From: Paracoccus sp. SCSIO 75233
GTDB taxonomy: Bacteria > Pseudomonadota > Alphaproteobacteria > Rhodobacterales > Rhodobacteraceae
Direction: 5' to 3'
Assembly (NCBI RefSeq): GCF_027912675.1
Contig: NZ_CP115757.1
Coordinates: 496,001-560,000 of the forward strand
DNA length: 64,000 nt
Every line of letters begins with the position of its first letter. Positions within the stretch are counted from its first letter, which is position 1. Shown in pieces: positions 27,959 to 39,090 of the stretch. The notes below the pieces were generated by a model. It saw nothing but the letters and a program-made list of their open reading frames with translations, was not told the DNA's origin and did no database searches. The position numbers and the translations under genes are program-made.

Positions 27959-28929
27959 CGGAAGTGCTGTGTGTGGAAGGCGTCTCGCGCAGCTTCAGGC
28001 GGCGCAGATTTCTGGCCCCGCCCGATGTCACCCACGCTGTCCGCCCCGTCGATCTGCGCCTTGAGGCGGGGGAATGCCTTGCCATAGTTGGTGAGTCCGG
28101 CTGCGGCAAATCCACGCTCGGGCGGCTCGCGCTTGGTCTGCTGACGCCTGACAGCGGGCGGGTCACCTGTCTGGGTCATAATCTGGCGGAGCTGACGCAA
28201 ACCGAATTGCGGCGGCTGCGTGCGCGGATGGCGCTGGTGCATCAGAATCCGCTCGGGGCGCTCGATCCAAGGCGGCGCGTGGGCGAACAGATTGCCGAGC
28301 CGCTGCTGATCCATCGGCATCTGGACCCCGGCAGCGAGGTCGGGCGCAGCGCGATGATGGGCGAGGCGATGCGGGCCGTGTCGCTGGACCCGACGCTTGC
28401 GAACCGTTTTCCGCACCGGCTGTCCGGCGGGCAGCGCCAGCGTGTCGTGATCGCCCGCGCGCTGATTACCCGGCCCGAGCTGATGGTTCTGGATGAGCCC
28501 GTCTCGGCACTGGATGTCTCGGTTCAGGCGCAGATCCTCAGCCTGCTTCAGAAGATCAAGGCCGAAACCGGCGTCGGCTTCGTGTTCATCTCTCATGATC
28601 TGCGGGTGGTGCGGCAACTCGCTGACCGGGTGGCGGTGATGTATCGCGGTCGGATCGTCGAGGAAGGCCCGGCGGAGCTTGTGCTGGACCGGCCCCGACA
28701 TCCCTACACCCAGCTTCTGCGTCAGGCGGTGCCGCGTCTGACACCGGGTCAGCCGATGCAGGTCGAGAGCAAGCCCTCCGACGCGCCGCCCGAAACCGGA
28801 TGCGCCTTCGCGCCGCGATGCGCGCTGGCGCAGGACGCCTGCCGGAGCGCCGTGCCGGCCCTGTCTGGGCGCGACGATGGCCGGAACGTCGCCTGTTTCG
28901 CGCCGGATTTTGCGGAGGTGGCAGCATGA
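27955..28929 (+). CDS. ABC transporter ATP-binding protein (DppF/OppF type)
   Basis: This 324-residue ATPase is the partner of the preceding subunit. Walker A is GESGCGKST, the signature is LSGGQRQRVVIARAL, and Walker B is LMVLDEPVSALD. The C-terminal oligopeptide-family segment GCAFAPRCALAQDAC is present. It overlaps the preceding gene by ATGA and the following permease by 4 nt, showing tight translational coupling. Confidence 0.93.
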   Translation: MTEVLCVEGVSRSFRRRRFLAPPDVTHAVRPVDLRLEAGECLAIVGESGCGKSTLGRLALGLLTPDSGRVTCLGHNLAELTQTELRRLRARMALVHQNPLGALDPRRRVGEQIAEPLLIHRHLDPGSEVGRSAMMGEAMRAVSLDPTLANRFPHRLSGGQRQRVVIARALITRPELMVLDEPVSALDVSVQAQILSLLQKIKAETGVGFVFISHDLRVVRQLADRVAVMYRGRIVEEGPAELVLDRPRHPYTQLLRQAVPRLTPGQPMQVESKPSDAPPETGCAFAPRCALAQDACRSAVPALSGRDDGRNVACFAPDFAEVAA

Positions 28930-29858
28930 TCGCCTATTTCCTGCGCCGGGGCCTGCGGGCGCTTATCACGCTTTGGGCCGCCGTGACCTTCTTCTTCATC
29001 CTGCTGCGGCTGGACGTGGATATCGGGGTGCTGGCGCTTGACCTGACCGCCTCGCAAGAGGCGATCGACGCGTTCAACACCCGCTGGGGCTACGATCAGA
29101 GCATTCTGGAACAATACCGCATCTGGATCGCGGGCGCGTTGCAGGGGGATTTCGGATATTCCTTCCGCGACGCGCGACCGGCGATTGAATGGGTGACGGA
29201 GCGTTTGCCCAAGACGCTGCAATTATCGCTCGCCGGTTTCGCACTGATGATCCTGATCGGCGTGCCGGCGGGGCTGATCGCGGCGATCAAGCGCGGCACG
29301 GCGACGGACCGGACCATCATGGGGCTTGCGGCGGCCGGTTACTCCCTGCCGAGCTTCGTTCTGGGTCTGACGCTGATGTATGTCTTTGCGGTTTTCCTGC
29401 AGGTCCTGCCCAGCACCGGCAGCACGACATGGGCGCATCTGGTCCTGCCTGCCGCAACCTATGGTCTGACCGGCGCCGCAGGTATTGCGCGTTTCACCCG
29501 TGCCGCAATGCTGGAGGTGCTGGGGCGTCACTACATCACAGCCGCACGCGCCGCCGGGGCCAGCCCGCGCGAGGTGATCCTCGGTGATGCTGCACCGAAT
29601 GCGGCGATCCCGGTGGTGACCATGCTGGGGTTTTCCGCCGGTCAGCTGATCGGCCACGCGGTGATCGTGGAAACCGTTTTCGCCTGGCCGGGCCTTGGGC
29701 AAGGGCTGATCTTCGCGGTGGCGAACCGCGATCTGGCCGTGGTTCAGATCATGGTAATGATCTTCGCGGCCTTCATGATCGCGGCCAATTTCCTTGTCGA
29801 TATGCTGTACGGGCTGCTTGATCCGCGCATTCGCACCGGCGGAGCAAAACATGGCTGA
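28926..29858 (+). CDS. ABC transporter permease (DppB type)
   Basis: This 310-residue inner-membrane permease has an N-terminal span (RRGLRALITLWAAVTFFFILL), a periplasmic loop, and five further spans; the EAA-like loop is ARAAGASPREVILGDAAPNA. The start at 28926 overlaps the stop of the preceding ATPase gene (ATGA) and gives the usual DppB N-terminus. It would form the channel with the next permease. Confidence 0.93.
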   Translation: MIAYFLRRGLRALITLWAAVTFFFILLRLDVDIGVLALDLTASQEAIDAFNTRWGYDQSILEQYRIWIAGALQGDFGYSFRDARPAIEWVTERLPKTLQLSLAGFALMILIGVPAGLIAAIKRGTATDRTIMGLAAAGYSLPSFVLGLTLMYVFAVFLQVLPSTGSTTWAHLVLPAATYGLTGAAGIARFTRAAMLEVLGRHYITAARAAGASPREVILGDAAPNAAIPVVTMLGFSAGQLIGHAVIVETVFAWPGLGQGLIFAVANRDLAVVQIMVMIFAAFMIAANFLVDMLYGLLDPRIRTGGAKHG

Positions 29859-30711
29859 TATTGCTGTACATCCCGCCCCGAAAGAGCGTTTGCCGTTGTC
29901 GCTGCGGCTCGCGGCGGGCTGGCTGGTTCTCGTGCTGGTTCTGGCGGTGTTCGGGCCGTTCTTCGCGCCTTACGGGCTGAACGAGCAGGATTTTACCGCC
30001 CGTTTCGCGCCGCCGGTCTTCTTCGGCGGCAATTGGGCGCATCCACTTGGCACCGACCAGATCGGGCGCGATCTTTATTCGCGGTTGCTGACGGCGATCC
30101 GCATCTCTCTGCTGCTGTCGCTTTTGGGGACGGTGATCGGGATGATTATCGGCACCACGCTCGGTATCCTTGCGGCGCATTTTCGCGGACTGATCGAAGA
30201 CCTGATCATGGCATTGGTGGATTTTCAGGCCTCGCTGCCCTTCGTGATCTTCGCCATCGCAGCCCTTGCGGTGTTCGAGGCGAATTTCGTGACCTTTCTG
30301 ATGATCCTCGGCATCGCCGGGTGGGAGCGTTATGCAAGGCTGGTGCGTGCCCTTGTGTTACAGGCGCAGAATGACGGCTATGCCGATGCGCTCGACAGTC
30401 TCGGTGCGCATCCGGCGCGGATCTATCTGAAGCATGTTCTGCCGAATATCTTCGGCGCGGTTTCGGTCCAGATGACCATCAATTTCCCGGAGACCATTCT
30501 TCTGGAAACCGGGCTGAGTTTTCTGGGTCTGGGCATTCAGCCGCCCTTCACCAGCCTCGGGCTGCTGGTGGCGGATGGGCGGGCCTATATTTTCCAGGCG
30601 ATCTGGCTGATCGCCTTCCCCGGCATCGCAATTTTCCTGACGACGCTGTCGGTCAGCCTTCTGGGCGACCGCGCGCGCGACCGGGCCGATGTTTTATCGA
30701 GAAAGGACTAG
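29851..30711 (+). CDS. ABC transporter permease (DppC type)
   Basis: This 286-residue permease has an N-terminal span near residues 25-45, the DppC-specific GTDQIGRDLYSRLLTAIRISL segment, and the EAA loop YADALDSLGAHPARIYLKHVLPN. The start at 29851 overlaps the dppB-type stop by 8 nt and has GGAGC upstream; an in-frame ATG at 29794 lies inside the previous gene and is rejected. Confidence 0.93.
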   Translation: MADIAVHPAPKERLPLSLRLAAGWLVLVLVLAVFGPFFAPYGLNEQDFTARFAPPVFFGGNWAHPLGTDQIGRDLYSRLLTAIRISLLLSLLGTVIGMIIGTTLGILAAHFRGLIEDLIMALVDFQASLPFVIFAIAALAVFEANFVTFLMILGIAGWERYARLVRALVLQAQNDGYADALDSLGAHPARIYLKHVLPNIFGAVSVQMTINFPETILLETGLSFLGLGIQPPFTSLGLLVADGRAYIFQAIWLIAFPGIAIFLTTLSVSLLGDRARDRADVLSRKD

Positions 30712-30714
30712 AGC

Positions 30715-31524
30715 ATGGTGCATTTTCTTCAGGCGCGCGAACGGGTGCTATTATGCGGGCATCGGGGGCATTCGGTCGATGGCCATGAAAACAGCGCCGA
30801 GGCGCTGGACCTCGCGGCGCGATACGGGGCGGACATCTGCGAGATCGACCTGCGGCTAAGCGCGGACAAGGTCATGGTCGTGTTTCACGATCAGTTTCTG
30901 GACGAGACCTCGACCGGCACTGGCGGGGTCAGCGAGCATGGCTGGAGCGAGCTTCAAGACCTGCATCACGTCCTGCGCGGAACGGAAACGCAGGGCGCGC
31001 GGCTGTCGCGGCTGGAAGATATCCTCGATCATGCGCTTCGGATCGGCATGAATCTGGTGATCGAACTGAAGGACAGTTTCGACGATCCCGCCCTGATGGC
31101 GCTGCTTTCGCTGATCCGGGACCGGCAGGCGCTTGACCGGGTGCTGATAAGTTCCTTCGATCATGTGATGCTGAAACGGCTGAACGATCTGGACCCGGAA
31201 ATGCTGACATTCGGGATCGTCCATGCGCGGCTCTGCGATGCTGTTGCCGTGGCGAGGGCCGGGGGGTTCCAGGTGATCTCGCTCGACTATCCGGCGGCGG
31301 CACTGGCTGATGCGGGCGCATTGCGGCAGGCGGGGCTGACGGCGACGCATCTGGTGCGGGGGCGGGACCATTACCTGCGGGCCGGTGCGCGCGGCGTGGC
31401 GGAGCTTGAGATGGTCGTTCAGGCCGTCCGCGCCGGTGATATCGGCATTCTGTTCTGCGACGACGTGGCGTGGGGAAGCAAGGTGCGGGACGCCGTGAAT
31501 GTGCGCGACCTGCTGGCGGATTGA
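30715..31524 (+). CDS. Glycerophosphodiester phosphodiesterase family protein
   Basis: This 269-residue protein has the GDPD TIM-barrel signature: H16-R17 (CGHRGHS), E25-N26 (HENSAEA), E43 and D45 (CEIDLRLS) and catalytic H58 (VFHDQ). These enzymes split glycerophosphodiesters into glycerol 3-phosphate and an alcohol. There is no signal peptide, so it should act in the cytoplasm on imported substrate. It begins 3 nt after the permease stop and so is the last gene of the transport operon. The true substrate may differ from classical glycerophosphodiesters. Confidence 0.9.
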   Translation: MVHFLQARERVLLCGHRGHSVDGHENSAEALDLAARYGADICEIDLRLSADKVMVVFHDQFLDETSTGTGGVSEHGWSELQDLHHVLRGTETQGARLSRLEDILDHALRIGMNLVIELKDSFDDPALMALLSLIRDRQALDRVLISSFDHVMLKRLNDLDPEMLTFGIVHARLCDAVAVARAGGFQVISLDYPAAALADAGALRQAGLTATHLVRGRDHYLRAGARGVAELEMVVQAVRAGDIGILFCDDVAWGSKVRDAVNVRDLLAD

Positions 31525-31557
31525 GCCTTCCCGCAAAGGCCGGGGGCCAGCAGCCCC

Positions 31558-32862
31558 CTAACCCTTCATCGCCGCACCAGCCACATAGACCTGCGCGACA
31601 GCGCGGTCGTCACCGAGCGTTTGCAGGATAAACAGCTCTTCGGACAGCGTCGCCGCCCGTGCCATGCGCAGCGCCATTGCCGGGGTGGCACAGGGGTCGA
31701 GCACGACGACATCCGCCTCGCTTCCCGGTGCAAGCGTGCCGATCTTGTCCTCCAGCCCGAGGACGGAGGCATTCCCGCGCGTGATCCAGTGGAAGGCGCG
31801 CAGCGGGTGCTGTTTCTGGCCCTGCAATTGCAGGATCTTGTAGCCTTCGTTCAACGTGTGCAGCATCGAATAGCTGGTGCCCGCGCCGACATCGGTTGCG
31901 ATGGCATTCTCGATTCCGCGCGCCCTGAGCCCGTCATTGTCGAACAGCCCGCTGCCAAGAAACAGGTTGGAGGTCGGGCAGAACACCGGCTTTGATTGCG
32001 TGTCGGCAAGGACATCGATCTCGCGCGGTTTCAGATGGATCGCATGGCCGAGCAGCGCTTTCGGGCCGAGCAGGCCGTATTTCTCATAAACCCCCAGATA
32101 ATCCGGCGCGTCGGGATAAAGTTCTGCCGTAAAGGCGATCTCGTCATGGTTTTCGCTCAGATGCGTTTGCAGGTAGCAATCGGGATGCTCCGCCACCAGA
32201 GCGCCCGCCAGCTCAAGCTGCTCCGGCGTCGAGGTGATGGCGAAACGCGGGGTGATGGCGTAATATGCGCGGCCTTTGCCGTGCCATTCGGCAATCAGCG
32301 ATTTGGTCTCGTCATATCCCGTCTGTGGCGTGTCGCGCAGCCCGTCTGGTGCATTGCGATCCATCATCACCTTGCCGCCGATCATCCGCATATTCCGGCG
32401 CGCTGCCTCGGCAAAGAACGCATCGGCTGAGGATTTATGGACCGAGCAGAAGGCGACGGCGGTTGTGGTGCCATGTGCGGTCAGCAGGTCGAAGAAGTGA
32501 CCGGCCATTTCCGCGCAATGCTGGGGGTCGGCGAAGCGGGTTTCCTCGGGGAAAGTGTAGTTATTCAGCCAGTCGAGCAGTTGCGCGCCCCAGCTTGCAA
32601 TCACCTGCACCTGCGGGAAGTGGATATGCGGGTCGATGAAACCCGGCATCAGCAGATGCGGCCGGTGGTCGATTACGGTGGCGTCCGGGGCGCATGGGGC
32701 GACGTCGTCGAAGCCGCCCCGTGCCACGATCAAACCGTCTGCCATCAGGATCGCGCCGTCCTCGATATAGCTGTAGGCGTCGCGGTCGGTTTCATCGACC
32801 GGCTCGGCGTGGAAATCGAGGATGCGTCCCCGAAGCAGCGTTTGACGTGATGTTCTGGTCAT
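31558..32862 (-). CDS. guaD: Guanine deaminase
   Basis: This 434-residue amidohydrolase converts guanine to xanthine and ammonia. The zinc motif PHIHFPQ follows MPGFID (about residues 74-85), and later motifs include QTHLSENHDEI, GHAIHLKPREIDVL and the metal-ligand aspartate in NAIATDVGAGTSYSML. It ends the minus-strand run xdhA-xdhB-xdhC-permease-guaD, and its product xanthine is the substrate of xanthine dehydrogenase. A GGGGGC/GCCCCC hairpin at 31542-31558 separates it from the converging phosphodiesterase gene. Confidence 0.95.
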   Translation of the reverse strand: MTRTSRQTLLRGRILDFHAEPVDETDRDAYSYIEDGAILMADGLIVARGGFDDVAPCAPDATVIDHRPHLLMPGFIDPHIHFPQVQVIASWGAQLLDWLNNYTFPEETRFADPQHCAEMAGHFFDLLTAHGTTTAVAFCSVHKSSADAFFAEAARRNMRMIGGKVMMDRNAPDGLRDTPQTGYDETKSLIAEWHGKGRAYYAITPRFAITSTPEQLELAGALVAEHPDCYLQTHLSENHDEIAFTAELYPDAPDYLGVYEKYGLLGPKALLGHAIHLKPREIDVLADTQSKPVFCPTSNLFLGSGLFDNDGLRARGIENAIATDVGAGTSYSMLHTLNEGYKILQLQGQKQHPLRAFHWITRGNASVLGLEDKIGTLAPGSEADVVVLDPCATPAMALRMARAATLSEELFILQTLGDDRAVAQVYVAGAAMKG

Positions 32863-32892
32863 GGGTTCAGGGTCCGATATGGCTGTGCCGGG

Positions 32893-34194
<1,302 letters not shown>

Positions 34195-34258
34195 GGTTCC
34201 TCCCACGAGTGACGGCCCGGCTTCCTCGGCAGGGCATTCGGGTTACTTTGACAGGTGT

Positions 34259-35110
34259 TTACAAGGCTGCGATGCGCGGGATGCTGTCCCATCCCGGATC
34301 ATATGCGGCGGAGGTTTCGGTGAGTGTGGTCATCACCTCGGCCACCACCAGTGATGCGATGACCGCAGGCCGCTTGTCGCGGCTGCCGCCCGCGCCGATG
34401 GGGCAGACCAGCGATGCGTCCGACAGCCCGCCACATTGCGTCCGGCACCATTTGCGGAATTTCGCCCGCTTGGTCGACGATCCGATCATGCCGACATAGG
34501 CGGCGTCACCGCGTTGCAGCGCGGCGGAGGCGAGCAGGAAATCCAGCCCGTGATCATGGGTCAGCACGATAAAGGCGCTGCCCGGCGGGGCGGACATGAT
34601 GTCGAATTCCGGGATCGCGCTGTGCCGCGTCTCGACAGCTGCCCGGCTCATCGCCAGTTCGTCCTTGCGCTGATCCACCAGAACGGTGCGCAGCGGCAGA
34701 TGCTGGAACTGATCGGCAAGGGCGCGCCCGACATGACCGGCGCCGAGGATATAGACCGCGGGCAGCGCGTCATCCGCCGCCTGTGCGTCAATCAGCGCTT
34801 TTTTCCTGTCCTGCCCGCTCATCCGCGTGGCCCGGATCTCCACCCAGCCCCCGCAGCACTGCCCGATTTCGGGCCCGAGCGGGATTTGCAGTTGCAGCGC
34901 CATATCGCCGTCTTTCAGCATGACGCGCGCGGCCTCGATGGCGCGGTATTCAAGCTGACCGCCGCCGATGGTCCCGCAGATGCTGTCGTAGCGGACGAAC
35001 ATCTCCGCACCCAGCTCGCGGGGGGAGGAGCCGCGCAGATCGGTGATGCACAGATGCGCAACCGGGCCGGGCGTGTCGAAAAATTCGCTGAGCAGGCTGC
35101 TGAATTTCAT
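34259..35110 (-). CDS. xdhC: Xanthine dehydrogenase accessory protein XdhC
   Basis: XdhC binds molybdenum cofactor, promotes its sulfuration and inserts it into XdhB. The 283 residues show the N-terminal XdhC domain (RGSSPRELGAEMFVRYD, GTIGGGQLEYRAIEAA) and a Rossmann fold (VYILGAGHVGRALADQF). The start at 35110 has GGAGG about 8 nt upstream; the GTG at 35125 overlaps that site. It begins 4 nt after the xdhB stop. Confidence 0.95.
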   Translation of the reverse strand: MKFSSLLSEFFDTPGPVAHLCITDLRGSSPRELGAEMFVRYDSICGTIGGGQLEYRAIEAARVMLKDGDMALQLQIPLGPEIGQCCGGWVEIRATRMSGQDRKKALIDAQAADDALPAVYILGAGHVGRALADQFQHLPLRTVLVDQRKDELAMSRAAVETRHSAIPEFDIMSAPPGSAFIVLTHDHGLDFLLASAALQRGDAAYVGMIGSSTKRAKFRKWCRTQCGGLSDASLVCPIGAGGSRDKRPAVIASLVVAEVMTTLTETSAAYDPGWDSIPRIAAL

Positions 35111-35114
35111 CGCC

Positions 35115-37451
35115 CTATCCTCCACGCTTCAGCCGCTCGACGGCCATCAGCACCCGTTCCGGCGTGGCCGGCGCATCAAGGCGGGGGCATTCGCGGTAAT
35201 CCGCCACGCTCGCCACGGCCATCGAAAGCGCCTCGAACACCGAGATTCCCAGCATGAAGGGCGGCTCGCCCACGGCCTTCGACCGCTTGATCGTCATCTC
35301 CCGGTTCTCCGACCAGTCGGCCAGTGCCACATTGAAGATGCGGGGCCGGTCGCTTGCCAGCGGGATTTTATAGGTGGAGGGCGCATGGGTGCGCAGCCGG
35401 CCCTTGTCGTCCCACCAAAGCTCCTCCGTGGTGAGCCAGCCCATGCCCTGAATGAACGCGCCCTCGACCTGTCCCTTGTCGATCACCGGGTTCAGCGAGC
35501 GGCCCACGTCGTGCAGGATATCTGTCCGCTCCACCCGGTACTCGCCGGTCAGCGTGTCGACGGAGACCTCGGAACAGGCCGCGCCATAGGCGTAGTAATA
35601 GAACGGACGCCCGGTTCCGGCGGCGCGGTCCCAGTGGATATTCGGGGTCTTGTAGAACCCTGCCGCCGACAGGTGGATGCGGGCCATGTAGGCCTGTCTG
35701 ATGAAATCGGGGAAGGGGATGACCTCGTCACCGATCTGCACGGCATTCGCGACGAAACGCACATTGGCCGGATCGGTCTGCCAGCGTTCGGCGGCGAAGG
35801 CGATCAGCCGCGCCTTGATCTGCTCGGCTGCATCCTTCGCGGCCATGCCGTTCAGGTCCGATCCGCTGGAGGCCGCCGTGGCCGATGTGTTCGGCACCTT
35901 CTCCGTCGTGGTGCGGGTGATCTTGATGCGGTCGAAATCGACCTGAAACACGTCGGAGACGACCTGCGCGACCTTGGTGTTCAAGCCCTGACCCATCTCC
36001 GTCCCGCCGTGGTTCAGCGCAATCGAGCCGTCATTATAGATATGGATCAGTGAGCCCGCCTGATTGTAATGCGTCGCCGTGAAGGAGATGCCGAATTTGA
36101 CCGGCGTCAGCGCGATGCCGCGCCGGATGATGCCGCCGCTGGCATTGTCGCGGATGACCGCCTGACGACGGGCCTGATAATCGCAGCTTTCCTCAAGCTC
36201 GGCCACGATCCGCCCGATGATATTATCCTCGACCTTCTGGTGATACGGGGTCAGATCGCGGCCCTCATCGCCGTAGAAATTCGCTTTCCTGATGTCGAGC
36301 GTGTCCTTGCCAAGCGCATAGGCGATTTCCTCGATCATCCGTTCGGCTGCGATCACGCCCTGCGGCCCGCCGAAACCCCGGAACGCGGTGTTTGACACCG
36401 TATTCGTCTTTTGCGGGCAGGATGTCAGGCGCACATGCGGGTAGAAATAGGCGTTATCGGCATGAAACAGCGCCCGATCCGTCACCGGCCCGGACAGGTC
36501 GGCGGAATAACCGCAGCGGGCCGCGAAATGGCCCTCTACCGCGTGGATATGCCCGTCATCGTCGAAGGCGACGTCATAGTCGATGACGAAATCATGGCGC
36601 TTGCCGGTCGCGCTCATGTCCTGATCGCGGTCGGGGCGGATCTTGACCGGGCGGTTCAGCTTCTTGGCGGCGACGGCGGCGGCGGCGGCGAAGATGTTCA
36701 TCTGGCTTTCCTTGCCGCCGAACCCGCCGCCCATGCGCCGCACATTCACCGTCACCGCGTTTGACGGCACGCCGAGCACATGGGCCACCATATGCTGCGC
36801 CTCGCTCGGATGCTGGGTGGAGCAATGGACGATTACGTCCTCATCCTCCCCCGGCATGGCAAAGGCGATCTGGCCTTCCAGATACATGTGATCCTGACCG
36901 CCGACCACCATCCGGCCCTTGATGCGCCGCGACGCATCGGCCTGACCGCGCTGTACCTGACCGCGTTCAAGCTTCAGCGGCTCGGTCACCATCGGCATTC
37001 CCGCTTCCTTCGCGGAAACCGGGTCGAGCGCATGGGGCAGGGGGGCGTATTCGACCTCCGCCAGCACTGCCGCACGGCGGGCGGCGTCGCGTGTCTCGGC
37101 CACCACGGCAAAGAGCGGCTGGCCGTGATATTCGACCGTTTCCGTCGGAAAGACCGGCTCGTCATGGCGGCCCGTCGGGCTGATGTCGTTTTCGCCCGGA
37201 ATATCCTCGGCGGTCAGCACATCGACGACGCCCGGTGCCTGCCGGACAGGGCCGAGATTCATGGATTTTATCCGCCCATGCGCCACGTCCGAGACGCCGA
37301 AATAGGCGTGAAGCGTGCCATGCGGTTCCGGGATGTCGTCGGTATATTCCGCCCGGCCCGAGACATGCTTGATCGCACTGTCATGCGCGACATTCTGATG
37401 GGCCGCGCCGGAAACGCCTTGTGCGTCTGTCATGTTCTGCACCCCGTTCAT
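35115..37451 (-). CDS. xdhB: Xanthine dehydrogenase molybdopterin-binding subunit
   Basis: This 778-residue subunit holds the molybdenum cofactor and oxidises hypoxanthine and xanthine to urate. Motifs include [12 protein letters not shown] (cofactor binding), [25 protein letters not shown], and the catalytic glutamate region [15 protein letters not shown]. The ATG at 37451 overlaps the xdhA stop by 4 nt; a second ATG at 37433 is possible. Confidence 0.96.
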   Translation of the reverse strand: MNGVQNMTDAQGVSGAAHQNVAHDSAIKHVSGRAEYTDDIPEPHGTLHAYFGVSDVAHGRIKSMNLGPVRQAPGVVDVLTAEDIPGENDISPTGRHDEPVFPTETVEYHGQPLFAVVAETRDAARRAAVLAEVEYAPLPHALDPVSAKEAGMPMVTEPLKLERGQVQRGQADASRRIKGRMVVGGQDHMYLEGQIAFAMPGEDEDVIVHCSTQHPSEAQHMVAHVLGVPSNAVTVNVRRMGGGFGGKESQMNIFAAAAAVAAKKLNRPVKIRPDRDQDMSATGKRHDFVIDYDVAFDDDGHIHAVEGHFAARCGYSADLSGPVTDRALFHADNAYFYPHVRLTSCPQKTNTVSNTAFRGFGGPQGVIAAERMIEEIAYALGKDTLDIRKANFYGDEGRDLTPYHQKVEDNIIGRIVAELEESCDYQARRQAVIRDNASGGIIRRGIALTPVKFGISFTATHYNQAGSLIHIYNDGSIALNHGGTEMGQGLNTKVAQVVSDVFQVDFDRIKITRTTTEKVPNTSATAASSGSDLNGMAAKDAAEQIKARLIAFAAERWQTDPANVRFVANAVQIGDEVIPFPDFIRQAYMARIHLSAAGFYKTPNIHWDRAAGTGRPFYYYAYGAACSEVSVDTLTGEYRVERTDILHDVGRSLNPVIDKGQVEGAFIQGMGWLTTEELWWDDKGRLRTHAPSTYKIPLASDRPRIFNVALADWSENREMTIKRSKAVGEPPFMLGISVFEALSMAVASVADYRECPRLDAPATPERVLMAVERLKRGG

Positions 37452-38908
37452 GCGACGGCCAGACGGACGGGCTTGTCCGAGCCGCTGTTTTCCAGAAAGA
37501 ACCGCCGGATCAGGTTTTGCGCGACCAGCAGCCGGTATTCGGAGGAGGCGCGCCAGTCGGTCAGCGGCGTGAAATCCTCTGGCAGCGCGGCGGCGGCGCG
37601 TTCAAACGCCGCTTCGCCCCAGTCCTGCCCGATCAGCGCCGCTTCGGCGGCTGCTGCGCGCTTCGGTGTCGCGGCCATCCCGCCGAATGCGATACGCGCG
37701 CCGGTGATCCTGCCTTCCGAGACCGTGACACTGATCCCTGCCGCCACGGATGAAATATCCTCATCGCGGCGTTTGGAGATCTTGTAGGCCGCATCGATCT
37801 GGCCCGGTTCGGGGCGGGGGATGCGGATGCTGGCGACGAAATCCCCGGCCTCGCGGTCCTGTTTGCCATAGTCGATGAAAAAATCCTCCAGCGGCAGGCT
37901 CCGCGCGCCATCGGCTTTCTGCAGCGTCACCTCCGCGCCAAGGGCGATCAGCACCGGCGGTGTGTCCCCGATGGGCGAACCATTGGCGATATTGCCGCCG
38001 ACCGTACCCATATTGCGCACCTGCCACCCCGCGATCCGGTCCCAATACGGGCCGAGATGCGGGAAGGCGTCACAGATTGCCGGTTCGGCCTCGCTATAGG
38101 TGACGCCTGCGCCGAGTGTCAGGGCCTCGTCGGTCAGCTCGACGGTCTTGAGATCGTCCAGGTGATTGATGAACACGACCGGCGAGATCGGGCGCATGAA
38201 TTTCGTCACCCACAGCCCGACATCCGTCGAACCGGCGACAATCGTCGCCTTCGGGTTTTCGGTCAGCACCTGCGCGAGGTCCGCCGCATCGAGGGGCAGG
38301 ATCGCGCGGTCATCCTCGGGACCGGTCACGATCCGCGCCCGCTGTTTCAGTGCGGCAAGCTGTGTCTTCAGGCCCTCCCGCTCCTGCGTCAGGTAGTCGT
38401 TCGCGGGGCTCCCATAGCTGTTGACGGCAAGCGCGGCCTTCACGATCGGCTCGTAACCCGTGCAGCGGCAGAGATTGCCTTGCAGCGCGGTCTCGATCTC
38501 GGTGACACTGGGTTGGGGGTTGCCCATCCAGAGCGCATAGAGCGACATGACGAAGCCCGGCGTGCAAAAACCGCATTGGCTGCCGTGATGTTCGACCATT
38601 GCCTGCTGAACCGGATGCAGCCGTCCTTCCGGGCCGGCAAGATGTTCGACCGTTACGATATGGCACCCGTTCAGCGAGGCGAGGAAGCGGATGCAGGCAT
38701 TGACCGTTTCATACCGCAGCGCGCCCCCATGCAGCCTGCCGATCAGCACCGTGCAGGCCCCGCAATCGCCCTCTGCGCAGCCTTCCTTGGTGCCGGTCAG
38801 GCGTTTTTCGATCCGCAGATAATCAAGCAGCGTCCGCGTCGCCGGGACGTCGCGGCAGGTGATCTGTTCTCCGTTCAGGAGGAAGCGTATCTCGGAAGAT
38901 TGGGTCAT
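37448..38908 (-). CDS. xdhA: Xanthine dehydrogenase FeS/FAD subunit
   Basis: This 486-residue subunit passes electrons from the molybdenum site to NAD+. The plant-type 2Fe-2S cluster is bound by C44, C49, C52 and C72; the second cluster by C112, C115, C147 and C149. The FAD domain follows from about 195 ([13 protein letters not shown], and [13 protein letters not shown]). It is the first gene of the purine operon and diverges from a LysR gene with 182 nt between starts. Confidence 0.96.
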   Translation of the reverse strand: MTQSSEIRFLLNGEQITCRDVPATRTLLDYLRIEKRLTGTKEGCAEGDCGACTVLIGRLHGGALRYETVNACIRFLASLNGCHIVTVEHLAGPEGRLHPVQQAMVEHHGSQCGFCTPGFVMSLYALWMGNPQPSVTEIETALQGNLCRCTGYEPIVKAALAVNSYGSPANDYLTQEREGLKTQLAALKQRARIVTGPEDDRAILPLDAADLAQVLTENPKATIVAGSTDVGLWVTKFMRPISPVVFINHLDDLKTVELTDEALTLGAGVTYSEAEPAICDAFPHLGPYWDRIAGWQVRNMGTVGGNIANGSPIGDTPPVLIALGAEVTLQKADGARSLPLEDFFIDYGKQDREAGDFVASIRIPRPEPGQIDAAYKISKRRDEDISSVAAGISVTVSEGRITGARIAFGGMAATPKRAAAAEAALIGQDWGEAAFERAAAALPEDFTPLTDWRASSEYRLLVAQNLIRRFFLENSGSDKPVRLAVA

Positions 38909-39000
38909 CTGGCTGTCCGGTTTCTGGCTTTCGCTGGTGGAACGGATTTAACCCTAGCGCGGGTGACTGCATCGAAAAACGGCCGCTATCGGGAAATTCT

Positions 39001-39017
39001 TTCAACACACTGTTGAA
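39001..39017. promoter_or_regulatory. Inverted repeat in the xdhA-lysR divergent promoter region
   Basis: TTCAACA-CAC-TGTTGAA is a perfect 7-bp dyad with a 3-nt spacer, placed midway between the divergent xdhA and LysR genes. It is a plausible operator for the LysR protein, although it does not match the strict T-N11-A form at its centre. Confidence 0.5.
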
Positions 39018-39090
39018 AATGATAGCGTGATTCATCGCCGTTTGGGAGGGGCGTTGATGAAAGGTTTCCGTGAAACGACAGGTGCCGGTC

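Noticed and set aside
34195..34206. GTG start for the purine permease
   Set aside because: The GTG is part of the ribosome site GGGAGGAACC; the ATG at 34194 is correctly spaced.
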